Positions 6,570-13,318 of a DNA stretch of 22,272 nt are shown here, piece after piece. Position numbers and translations under genes: made by a program. Source of the stretch: a virus; IMG/VR virus record IMGVR_UViG_3300048590_000800, positions 1-22,272 of that record, one strand, 5' to 3'. Below the pieces are notes generated by a model. The model did not search any database. It saw nothing but the letters and a program-made list of their open reading frames with translations, and was not told the DNA's origin. Within the stretch, counting starts at the first letter, position 1; each line of letters starts with the position of its first letter.

Positions 6570-7079
6570 ATGCACACACAAACACGCAGTTCATCCGCAG
6601 GAATCAATGCCGCACCGCCTGATTCGATCCCGTGCGACTCCACCCATGACCGCACCCCGGGGGCTCGGCGACCAGGCGCCCGACCGTCGACCCCGGGGGG
6701 CGGGTACCTCAACATCTGCACTGCTTTTGAAGCTGCCGTAGGCAGCGCGGCGCGCGCGCCGGCCGACCCGCGCATCGACGAGCTGCGCCGGATGAGCCTG
6801 CCGCGCGTCTGGCTGCGCGTGGCCGAAGCGATCGGCTACGAGACGTTCATGGACCTGTGGCGCGTGCTCTGTTCCGACGAATCGGTCCAGAACGACCGCC
6901 AGCGCGTGCGCGTGCCGTTGTTCTCGAAATACACCCGGTACCAGCGCAACCAGGTGATCCGGCGTCTGCACGAGGAAGGGCAAACGCCGAACGCGATCCG
7001 CCGCTACATTGCGCGGGCGACCGGCGAACGCCTGTGCAAAAGCACCGTGCTGACCGTGCTGAGGATCAAGGGCGAATGA
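6570..7079 (+). CDS. HTH protein coupled to the serine recombinase (possibly Mor-like)
   Basis: The well-formed part is the last ~100 residues: an N-terminal helical unit (LPRVWLRVAEAIG, then FMDLW), a linker with RVRVPLF, and a helix-turn-helix from RNQVIRRLHEEG to STVLTVLR. This order recalls the Mor/C transcription activators of Mu-like phages, but the match is by eye. The start is uncertain: ATG at 6570 gives 169 aa with a Pro/Arg/Ser-rich N-terminus, and ATG 6792 would give a short form; neither has a strong ribosome site. The stop overlaps the recombinase ATG (ATGA), so it may serve as a directionality or regulatory partner. Confidence 0.55.
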   Translation: MHTQTRSSSAGINAAPPDSIPCDSTHDRTPGARRPGARPSTPGGGYLNICTAFEAAVGSAARAPADPRIDELRRMSLPRVWLRVAEAIGYETFMDLWRVLCSDESVQNDRQRVRVPLFSKYTRYQRNQVIRRLHEEGQTPNAIRRYIARATGERLCKSTVLTVLRIKGE

Positions 7080-8707
7080 AGACCGCTGTCATCTATGCGC
7101 GCGTCAGCGACCGCAAGCAGGCCGAGGAAGACGTGTCGGTACCGTCTCAGGTCGACGCGGCGCGCGCGAAGGCGGAAGAGCTTGGCGCGACGGTGCTGCG
7201 CGTCTTCACCGACGACGGCCGTAGTGGGTACCGCGAAGCCTCGCGCCCCGGCTTCGATGCCGCGATGGACTTGGCCGTGACCTATCCGGCGACGCACTTC
7301 ATCGTCTGGTCCAGCTCGCGCTTTGCGCGCAACCGCGTCGACGCGACGCTGCGCAAGGTCGAGCTCGACAAGGCCGGCGTGCAGCTGGTCTACATCACGA
7401 CACCGATCGACCGGAACACCGACAGCGGCTTCATCCTCGACAGCGTGATGGAGATGGTCGACGAGCTGCGTTCACGGCAGATCGGCGCCGACACGCGCCG
7501 ATCGATGATCAGCAACGCGCGTGCCGGCTTCTTCTGTGGCGGCGTGCCGCCGTTCGGGTATCGGTCGGCCCCGTCGCCGGATAATCCGAAGCGCCGGGTG
7601 CTGGTGGTCGACGACTACGAGGCCGGCCTGGTGCGCGAGATCTTCGCGATGCGCTTGAAGGGGCTCGGAGGCAAGGGAATCGCCGCTGCATTGAACGCAC
7701 GCGGTGAACTGAACCGCGGTGCGCGTTGGAGCACGACCACGGTGCTGTCGCTGCTGCGTGCCGAGTCTGTGATCGGCCAGACCGTGTTCAACCGGAAGAA
7801 TCGCAAGACGATGCGGCTCAACCCGCGAGATACGTGGCTGATGATCCAGAGCCATGCGGCCATCGTCGACGCCGACACATGGTCCGCCGTGCAGTCGATG
7901 ATCGATGCCGCGGCCGACCGCTGCACGCACGGGTCGCCGAACAGCACGCACGCCTTCACCGGCATCTTGCGCTGTGGCCGCTGCGGCGCAGGCATGCAGA
8001 TCGAGACGGCGAAGGGGCGCAGCGCGCGCTACAGCTACTACAACTGCCGCAACGCGATGCGCGCGTCCGGCTGCGAGAACCGACGCCTGCCCGCGCCGGC
8101 CGTCGACAGCTACCTGATCGACGTGATCATGGACCGCGTGTTGAGCCCGGCGAACCTGCGAGACGTGGTGCAGAGCATCGAAGCCGAATACGGCCGCGCG
8201 GCGGCGAACCGGAACCGCGAGCGCGGTGCGCTGTTGCAACGCCTGCGAGAGATCCAGGCCCGCAACTCGAAGCTCTACGACGTGCTCGAACTGTACGGCC
8301 GCGACGCACCGAATCTGGCCGACCTGACGCAACGCATGCGGGACAACAACGCCGCGATCAAGGCCATCGAGCAACAGGTCCGGGCGCTCGACGAGCGCGT
8401 GGATCCGGAACTGACGATCGACGCAGGCTCGGTCGCATCACTCGGCGACTACCTGCGCGAGCTGCTGAAGACCGAGGCGAATGCCGCGAGGGCGAGGGCG
8501 TTTTTCGGTGGGTTCATCCGCGGCATCGTGGCTCACGCGGACCGGTTCACTATCGAATACGACACCGCGAAACTGATCGCTGCTGCGTCGCCGGTTCATA
8601 GTGCGGAATACTGGCTCCCCGAGTCGTGCGTACTGAGAACCGTTGAAGTGCCGATGCTGCGAGGCCTGAGTGCGTCGCGGGGCGGGTTGCGGCTAGCGGC
8701 GGGGTGA
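7076..8707 (+). CDS. Large serine recombinase
   Basis: A 543-aa serine integrase. The resolvase domain begins with IYARVSDRKQ, where Ser11 is the nucleophile, and continues with the Arg motif SSSRFARNRVD (about 79-89). The recombinase domain follows (about 150-270). A zinc ribbon is formed by Cys300, Cys303, Cys324 and Cys333, then a charged coiled coil (about 370-460) and a C-terminal tail. These enzymes integrate phages through attP/attB with double-strand cuts and a 5'-phosphoserine. The start is fixed by the ATGA overlap with the HTH gene. It ends by overlapping the oppositely oriented repressor by 15 bp. A complete tyrosine integrase lies just upstream, which is unusual. Confidence 0.93.
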   Translation: MKTAVIYARVSDRKQAEEDVSVPSQVDAARAKAEELGATVLRVFTDDGRSGYREASRPGFDAAMDLAVTYPATHFIVWSSSRFARNRVDATLRKVELDKAGVQLVYITTPIDRNTDSGFILDSVMEMVDELRSRQIGADTRRSMISNARAGFFCGGVPPFGYRSAPSPDNPKRRVLVVDDYEAGLVREIFAMRLKGLGGKGIAAALNARGELNRGARWSTTTVLSLLRAESVIGQTVFNRKNRKTMRLNPRDTWLMIQSHAAIVDADTWSAVQSMIDAAADRCTHGSPNSTHAFTGILRCGRCGAGMQIETAKGRSARYSYYNCRNAMRASGCENRRLPAPAVDSYLIDVIMDRVLSPANLRDVVQSIEAEYGRAAANRNRERGALLQRLREIQARNSKLYDVLELYGRDAPNLADLTQRMRDNNAAIKAIEQQVRALDERVDPELTIDAGSVASLGDYLRELLKTEANAARARAFFGGFIRGIVAHADRFTIEYDTAKLIAAASPVHSAEYWLPESCVLRTVEVPMLRGLSASRGGLRLAAG

Positions 8708-9451
8708 GACCAGCCCGGTCAGCATGTTGATCACCGTCGTGCGCTCGCCGTCGGTGAGTTTGTCGATCAGGTCATTGATGCGCTGGGCGTCCGATCGGTA
8801 GCTCGGGCCGGGGTCACGGACCTCGTGCACCAGTGCGGCACTGGGCCAGAGCCGTTCGACCTCGATGCGCACGTCGCGCATGCCCCATTCGGTCGGGTTC
8901 GGTCGCCACGGCGGGAACTCGCCGGCTTTCCAGCCGCAGAACTTCGCCGGACCCATCTCTCCCGCGACCAGGGCGTCCAGGTCGGTGGCGCTCATTCGGC
9001 GCAAAAAAATTCTGTCGCGACAGTAATCAGCGAGGAATTCCACTTCCTTGCGGCCGATAAATCTTGACCAGGTTTCGATGCAGGCGAAGGTCTTGCCGAT
9101 GTAGGTGGAGGTCAGATTCGCACTTTGTGCCACCACAGTCGCACGCAGTCCATCCGTGACCAGGATCGCTTCGGCCTCTTCAAAAACCATGTCCCAGTCG
9201 TCGATGATCGCTTCCGCGCTCGCGGCGGGCCGCGTGTTGAATGGCTTGCCGTAGCCGCAGACCAGCCAGGAGAGGCTGACGCCCTCGATCTCCGAAATCG
9301 GAGCCAGGGTTTCCGCGGTCGGCAGGAAGCCCTTGGCCATGCGCGCGAGCGTGCCCGTGCTGATCTTCAGCGCCGCGCCCCATGGGTAGAACTTGCGGCC
9401 GGCCAGCAATTGCTTCAGCCGATCCTCGAATCCGGTGATCTTCGTGCCCAT
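8693..9451 (-). CDS. CI-like phage repressor without a visible peptidase domain
   Basis: A 252-aa protein. Residues 7-71 resemble the CI-repressor helix-turn-helix domain: FEDRLKQLLAG, a helix pair around ISTGTLARMAKG, and a conserved SWLVCGYG ending. The rest does not show the Ser/Lys layout of LexA/CI self-cleaving peptidases, so SOS-type autocleavage is not expected and release from lysogeny may need another signal. The far C-terminus has a helical segment (DLIDKLTDGERTTVINMLTGLV) that could support oligomers. It is divergent from the promoter at 9466 and the ribbon-helix-helix gene, the usual immunity-switch layout. Confidence 0.8.
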   Translation of the reverse strand: MGTKITGFEDRLKQLLAGRKFYPWGAALKISTGTLARMAKGFLPTAETLAPISEIEGVSLSWLVCGYGKPFNTRPAASAEAIIDDWDMVFEEAEAILVTDGLRATVVAQSANLTSTYIGKTFACIETWSRFIGRKEVEFLADYCRDRIFLRRMSATDLDALVAGEMGPAKFCGWKAGEFPPWRPNPTEWGMRDVRIEVERLWPSAALVHEVRDPGPSYRSDAQRINDLIDKLTDGERTTVINMLTGLVSPRR

Positions 9452-9465
9452 TTTCAGAGAGCCCC

Positions 9466-9494
9466 TTGACGACGGCTCCGTCCGTGGATATTGT
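9466..9494 (+). promoter_or_regulatory. Strong rightward promoter with operator-like palindrome
   Basis: TTGACG, a 17-bp spacer and TATTGT form a near-consensus sigma-70 promoter pointing away from the repressor gene. The palindrome GACGGCTCCGTC (9471-9482) overlaps the -35 box and spacer, a likely repressor site. It would start transcripts near 9501 for the gene at 9539 and perhaps the early operon. Confidence 0.7.
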
Positions 9495-9538
9495 CTGACC
9501 CGGTATGCTCTATTATGAGCAACGCGGAGCGATTAGGA

Positions 9539-9724
9539 ATGAAACAAGCGAGTGTAACGCGCAGTCACCGGGACGAATCGTCGAGCCTGTCGCGGCTGAC
9601 GATCTGCCTGCCGCGCGACCTGAGCGCGCGCATCAAACAGGACGCTACCGTCGAGCGCCGCTCGACCAGCAGCCAGGTGGTGCACCTGATCGAGCGCGCG
9701 CTCAAAGGCAGGCGAAAAGCCTGA
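9539..9724 (+). CDS. Ribbon-helix-helix (Arc-like) regulator, Cro position
   Basis: A 61-aa protein. The core LTICLPRDLSARIKQ is a strand plus first helix, followed by a turn (ERRSTSS) and second helix (QVVHLIERALKG), the Arc/MetJ pattern in full. The ATG at 9539 was chosen because GGAG lies 10 nt upstream and the predicted transcript begins near 9501; a TTG at 9491 lies within the -10 box and is ruled out. Its place opposite the repressor is that of Cro in lambdoid phages, so it probably represses immunity or early promoters as a dimer. Confidence 0.8.
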   Translation: MKQASVTRSHRDESSSLSRLTICLPRDLSARIKQDATVERRSTSSQVVHLIERALKGRRKA

Positions 9725-9733
9725 AAAGAAAAA

Positions 9734-9765
9734 GCCCCGCGACCGGTTGCAGCCGGGCGTGGGGC
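9734..9765 (-). terminator. Intrinsic terminator for leftward transcription
   Basis: An 8-bp GC stem with one G-U pair (GCCCCGCG / CGTGGGGC) and an inner CCGG stem is flanked on its left by an A-rich run (9724-9733), which reads as a U-run on the minus strand. It would stop leftward RNA before the RHH gene and repressor, and may act weakly rightward. The rest of 9766-9881 is a leader with no clear -35/-10 pair. Confidence 0.65.
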
Positions 9766-9881
9766 GGGTCGGGGGTCATAACGGTTACGAGCCAGTCCTA
9801 ACACCCGCGTGCAGTATATCGACACGCACACCGTAGTGGCCCCTGTTTTCTCAGTCACGAGAGTAACGGGGTGTAGTTCAC

Positions 9882-10361
9882 ATGAACGATGCGTTTGACC
9901 GGCTCGACCGAGCCATTCACGCGACCGTCCACGAATACCAGGACGGTCGCACCCGCCAGCGCGGTGCGGTGGCGCTGGCGCCGCGAGTCGGCATGCAGGC
10001 CGGCACGCTCAGCAACAAAGCCAATCCGACGATCGACACCCACCAGCTCGGGCTTCGCGAGTCGATCCCGCTTCAGATTGCGGCGCACGATTTCCGCATC
10101 CTGCACGAGTACGCCCTGGCGCTCGGCCACGTGACGTACCGGCTGCCGGACGCCGATTCGCCGATTTCCGATCTCGCCCTTCTCGACGACTACTCGGCGT
10201 TCCACGCCGCGGTCGGGCGCAAGGCGCAGGCGATCCGCAACGCGCTGGCCGACGGCCGCATCGAGCGCGCGGAGGTCGATGACATTCGAGGGGAGTTCGA
10301 ATCCGCCGTCTGCGCCGGCCTCGAACTCCTCGCCCGCCTTGAGGTGCTGGCCCATGGCTGA
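9882..10361 (+). CDS. CII-type regulatory protein (CP76 family)
   Basis: A 159-aa protein matching the phage regulatory protein CII/CP76 family by its signature LDRAIHATVHEY near the N-terminus, LAPRVGMQAGTLSNKANP (a helix-turn-helix), THQLGLRESIPL and DFRILHEYA. The C-terminal third is a long charged helix likely used for oligomerisation. It is the first gene of the large rightward early operon and probably activates lysogeny or late-early promoters. A GGGG-type ribosome site lies in front of the ATG. Its stop overlaps the next gene start. Confidence 0.9.
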   Translation: MNDAFDRLDRAIHATVHEYQDGRTRQRGAVALAPRVGMQAGTLSNKANPTIDTHQLGLRESIPLQIAAHDFRILHEYALALGHVTYRLPDADSPISDLALLDDYSAFHAAVGRKAQAIRNALADGRIERAEVDDIRGEFESAVCAGLELLARLEVLAHG

Positions 10362-10554
10362 CCTGACCCAGCAGCAGCGTACCCACCGCGATCCCCCTCC
10401 CGCGGTGGCTCGTTCCGGCATCAGCGCGGCCTTCGAGTCGCCGCTCGTGAAGCGCCGAGAGATTGCCGGTGTGGGCCAGCACCTCTTCCAACTCTTCGGA
10501 CCCGAGCTGCTGCGCCACGCGCAGCAGCGCCAAGGAACACGCCATGAAGCATGA
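10354..10554 (+). CDS. Unknown 66-aa early protein
   Basis: Starts at MADLTQ, overlapping the CII stop by 8 nt, and ends overlapping the next start by 11 nt. It has a Pro/Arg/His-rich N-terminus and a helical end (GVGQHLFQLFGPELLRHAQQR). No family is recognised. The tight overlaps on both sides support it as a translated operon member. Confidence 0.55.
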   Translation: MADLTQQQRTHRDPPPAVARSGISAAFESPLVKRREIAGVGQHLFQLFGPELLRHAQQRQGTRHEA

Positions 10555-10897
10555 AGTCATCGTCTTGATGAACCTTGATCGCCCGCGCGCTGCGTCGCAG
10601 CGCCGCTACTGGCTGCGCTTGGGCGACGCGCTCGACATCGCCGGCCTGCAGGTCGAACTGCAGCGAGAAACGACAGTCGATGGCGAGAGCGCTGCCGTGC
10701 TGCGCTTCACCTACGCTGGCCAGTCGAAGCCGGCGCCGGTGCGGGCCTGCACGCACTTCGGCAGCCACGCGCCGCTGCGCCTGGTGCCGCGTGCCGTGGC
10801 CTTCTTGGCCGGCCAGCCCGAGGCGGTGCTCCTCGAAGCGCAGCAGACCGGCGACGCGCCGGCCGTGTGGCCGATGCGCATGGCGGTGGCCGCATGA
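10544..10897 (+). CDS. Unknown 117-aa early protein
   Basis: ATG at 10544 (MKHEVIVLMN) with an AAGGA ribosome site, overlapping the previous gene. It looks like an alpha/beta protein with hydrophobic strands at both ends and RRYWLRLGDALDIAG, then LQVELQRETTVDG, as a possible core. No motif points to an activity. Its stop overlaps the next ATG (ATGA). Confidence 0.6.
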   Translation: MKHEVIVLMNLDRPRAASQRRYWLRLGDALDIAGLQVELQRETTVDGESAAVLRFTYAGQSKPAPVRACTHFGSHAPLRLVPRAVAFLAGQPEAVLLEAQQTGDAPAVWPMRMAVAA

Positions 10898-11412
10898 CCG
10901 CGCCCGCCGAAAAGAGCACGCCCGTCCTGGTCCTCGAAGTGCTGCGTGACGCGAGCGAACCGATGTCGGCGCGCCAGATTCGCGAGGCGATCGACAGCGA
11001 CGGCGACCAGGCCGATCTGAGCCAGCGCATGTCCGTCGCGTTTTCGAACCTGTTCAATGCCGGACGCATCGACAAGGCTCGCGAGGGCACGGGATTCCCG
11101 CGCTACTGGATTACCGACGCGGGCAACGAATGGCTCGCGCGGCAGAGCGGCGAAGCCGATGAAGCACCGGCCGCGGAGGCTCAAACGGACATCTTCCTGC
11201 ATGCCAGCGACGACAAGGTGCGCCAGGACGCCGCCGCCGCGCTGGCCAAGCTGAAGGCCGAAGCCGATGCCCGCCACGCCAGCGGCGAACCCCATCCCGA
11301 TCGCCTGCTGATGCGCGAGGCCGCGATCCTGCTGATTCACGCTGCCGGCGAGCAGCCCATGACTCACCGCGCCCGCCGCGTCATCGAACAACTCCTGGAG
11401 CGTGCGGCATGA
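10894..11412 (+). CDS. Winged-helix protein, unknown role
   Basis: A 172-aa protein. Residues ~8-75 form a winged-helix pattern: VLEVLRDASEPMSARQIREAI, then a helix with SQRMSVAFSNLFNAG and a wing-like GFPRYWITDAG. Such domains occur in phage regulators and in replication or nuclease accessory proteins. The C-terminal half is Ala/Glu-rich and helical. Both ends overlap neighbours by ATGA. A DNA-binding role is likely; the target is unknown. Confidence 0.65.
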   Translation: MTAPAEKSTPVLVLEVLRDASEPMSARQIREAIDSDGDQADLSQRMSVAFSNLFNAGRIDKAREGTGFPRYWITDAGNEWLARQSGEADEAPAAEAQTDIFLHASDDKVRQDAAAALAKLKAEADARHASGEPHPDRLLMREAAILLIHAAGEQPMTHRARRVIEQLLERAA

Positions 11413-11753
11413 ACGCGATCACGCTCGAAACGATCGCCGGCCGCATCAACCTGGTGAGGAACGACGGCGGCGTCACGCTGAATTGCGGCCCGATCTGTCT
11501 GATCCTCAAGACCAGCGAACCGCCGACGCTCGACCGATTGCTCCCGATCGCGGTCGAGCGACTGCAGCATGCCGATCTTCGCCCCCTGTACATGGAAAGC
11601 GGCGTGCCCGGTTCGCCGTTGCTGCGCATCTATGCGGCCATCCACGAGGACGTGATCTACGTGAGCGGCGGCCCCTTCGTGCTTCGCCTGGGCGTGCTGG
11701 ACTGCGACGATCTCGCGGCGGCCATTGTCTCGCTGACGGGAGATGCGTCATGA
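11409..11753 (+). CDS. Unknown 114-aa early protein
   Basis: A compact protein with many beta-type segments (LNCGPICLILK, VIYVSGGPFVLRLGVL) and two cysteines near the N-terminal third. No family is recognised. ATGA overlaps on both sides place it firmly in the early operon, directly before the small tyrosine recombinase. Confidence 0.6.
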   Translation: MNAITLETIAGRINLVRNDGGVTLNCGPICLILKTSEPPTLDRLLPIAVERLQHADLRPLYMESGVPGSPLLRIYAAIHEDVIYVSGGPFVLRLGVLDCDDLAAAIVSLTGDAS

Positions 11754-12367
11754 CGCACCGCTCTGCCAACCGCGTGGTCTTCGAGCGGTATCTCACCGAA
11801 GCCGAAGAGCGCCAGATTTTGCAGTGCATTGCCGGTTGCAGCGGCGTGCTGGCCGCGCGCGACCACGCCTGGATGCGTCTGCTGCGCCAGACCGGCATCC
11901 GCGTCGAATCGCTTGCGCTGCTGAACGTTCGCGATGCGCGTGAGGCGCTGGCCAACGGCCGCCTCGTGTTGCGCCCCGAGATCTGCAAGGGCGGCCGCGG
12001 CTACGACGTGCGCGTGAACAAGGCCGCCGAGCAGGCGCTGCGCGATCTGCTGCGCGTGCGCCGGGATATGGATGCACCGGCCGACCCCGACGCACCGCTC
12101 GTGATGTCGCAGAAGTCCCGCGGCATGAGCATCCGCAGCTTTCAGGACCGCATGGCGCACTGGGTCGAAGCGTCGGGCCTCAAGGTCGATGCCTCGCCGC
12201 ACTGGTGGCGGCACACGTTCGCGCAGCGCATCAAGGCGCGCAGCGAATCGATCGACCCCATCGGCATCGTCCAAGTGGCACTGGGTCAGCGCACGAGGCA
12301 AGCAGCCAGCATCTACACACTGCCGACGCGCGAAGAAGTCGATGCCGCCATCGAGGGGGCCCGCTGA
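11750..12367 (+). CDS. Short tyrosine recombinase (catalytic domain only)
   Basis: A 205-aa protein that holds only the catalytic half of a tyrosine recombinase: Arg51 in TGIRVESL, Lys80, His151 and Arg154 in HWWRH, and Tyr189 in SIYTLP. The conserved GH motif before the tyrosine is GQ here (Gln180), and the N-terminal core-binding domain is absent. It is either an accessory invertase/resolvase that needs a partner, or a domesticated DNA-binding protein. Co-translation within the replication operon (ATGA upstream, TGATG downstream) suggests a role in genome resolution or recombination rather than integration. It is the second tyrosine recombinase in the window. Confidence 0.8.
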   Translation: MTHRSANRVVFERYLTEAEERQILQCIAGCSGVLAARDHAWMRLLRQTGIRVESLALLNVRDAREALANGRLVLRPEICKGGRGYDVRVNKAAEQALRDLLRVRRDMDAPADPDAPLVMSQKSRGMSIRSFQDRMAHWVEASGLKVDASPHWWRHTFAQRIKARSESIDPIGIVQVALGQRTRQAASIYTLPTREEVDAAIEGAR

Positions 12368-12588
12368 TGCACAGTCCCGCGATCGCCTTCGCTGTGTTCG
12401 CTGCCTTCATGGCCTGGTCGGCGCTCGGCGCCTGGTTGTTCCTGTACGTCGACAACCTGCCGCGCTACTCGCGCTTCGTCGACCACCTTGGCCCCTTCGC
12501 CGAGACCGCATCGGCGGTGCTTTGGCCGGTGACGCTGCCGATGTTCATGCACGAATGGAACAGGAAGCGCCGCCATGCGTCGCACTGA
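12367..12588 (+). CDS. Small two-span membrane protein
   Basis: A 73-aa protein with hydrophobic segments at about residues 5-27 and 46-60, joined by a loop with NLPRYSRF, and a basic C-terminus (NRKRRHASH). It is probably an inner-membrane protein with the tail in the cytoplasm. Its start overlaps the recombinase stop by one base (TGATG). Function unknown; superinfection exclusion is one possibility. Confidence 0.6.
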   Translation: MHSPAIAFAVFAAFMAWSALGAWLFLYVDNLPRYSRFVDHLGPFAETASAVLWPVTLPMFMHEWNRKRRHASH

Positions 12589-12871
12589 GCCCGCGCTGCG
12601 CCCGCACCCGTGGCCGCGGCCGCTGTCCGAGATCTGCACGATCGTCGGCCCGTTCGAGGAAGACCGCTCGCACGTCAACATCAGCACCCTGAGCGACGAG
12701 CGCAAGCGTCGCCTGTTCGGGTACCTGAAAGCGCGCGAGCCGGACGTGCTGGTGCATATCAACGACCCATTCATTCAAGCCGCGCGTCTGCGGTTCGGTG
12801 CGGGCGTGTTGCTGCCGCGCGAGATCGTCGACCGCGCGCTCGCGTGGCACCCGGAGCCCGCCCATGCCTAA
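12575..12871 (+). CDS. Unknown 98-aa early protein
   Basis: Starts 14 nt inside the previous gene. It has a Pro/Arg-rich N-terminus, then IVGPFEEDRSHVNISTLSD, a helical RRLFGYLKARE stretch and LVHINDPFIQAARLRFGAG. No family is recognised. The overlaps (14 nt upstream, 8 nt downstream) support it as real. Confidence 0.6.
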   Translation: MRRTEPALRPHPWPRPLSEICTIVGPFEEDRSHVNISTLSDERKRRLFGYLKAREPDVLVHINDPFIQAARLRFGAGVLLPREIVDRALAWHPEPAHA

Positions 12872-13202
12872 GAAAATCTCCAGCCCGAAACCGCGCGGCG
12901 GCATGCAGTCGGATCTGTTCAACGGCACCAGCCGCGCGCGCATCTACCGTAACCGCGCCACTGGCCGCCGCCCCGACCCCGAGCCCGCCGGCCACATCGC
13001 GCCGCCCGGTACCGGCCCCGAGGGCAAGACCTGCGGCGACTGCACGCACTGCCGCGTGCGCGCCGGCCGGTCCCGCCGCTTCTACAAGTGCGGCTTGGCC
13101 ATCGCTGCATGGACGCATGGCCGCGAATCCGACGTACGCCTCTGCGACGCCGCCTGCCGCCGCTTCGAAGCCGGCGAACCCAGCGCCACCGGGGTGCAGT
13201 GA
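12864..13202 (+). CDS. Cys-rich, probably zinc-binding phage protein
   Basis: A 112-aa protein with a basic N-terminus and a Cys cluster: CGDCTHC around residues 53-59, then YKCGLA and LCDAAC. The spacing suggests one zinc site made from these cysteines, with basic residues around it (RRFYK). Similar small Cys-rich proteins occur in replication operons of proteobacterial phages. It overlaps the previous gene and the next tiny ORF. Confidence 0.65.
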   Translation: MPKKISSPKPRGGMQSDLFNGTSRARIYRNRATGRRPDPEPAGHIAPPGTGPEGKTCGDCTHCRVRAGRSRRFYKCGLAIAAWTHGRESDVRLCDAACRRFEAGEPSATGVQ

Positions 13203-13261
13203 TGACCCGCCGCAAGCGCCGCCGCATCCGCCGCGCCTCACTGCCGGAAGTCCTGTTGTAG
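13202..13261 (+). CDS. 19-aa very basic peptide (doubtful)
   Basis: The ATG overlaps the previous stop (TGATG) and encodes a peptide with nine Arg/Lys residues in its first half (TRRKRRRIRRASL). Its size is at the limit of what can be judged. It may be translated by coupling or be chance. Confidence 0.25.
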   Translation: MTRRKRRRIRRASLPEVLL

Positions 13262-13318
13262 CCCGACCGATCGACACGGGGGAAACACACACGGACGGAC
13301 TGACAACGGCGGCGCACC

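Noticed and set aside
6615-6650. tRNA 3' end (TTCGATC motif) as an attachment site
   Set aside because: The five bases on either side of TTCGATC do not pair, and no acceptor or anticodon arms are found.
9776-9815. Additional attC-like CCTAAC near the CII gene
   Set aside because: There is no matching GTTRRRY box or arms at a proper distance.
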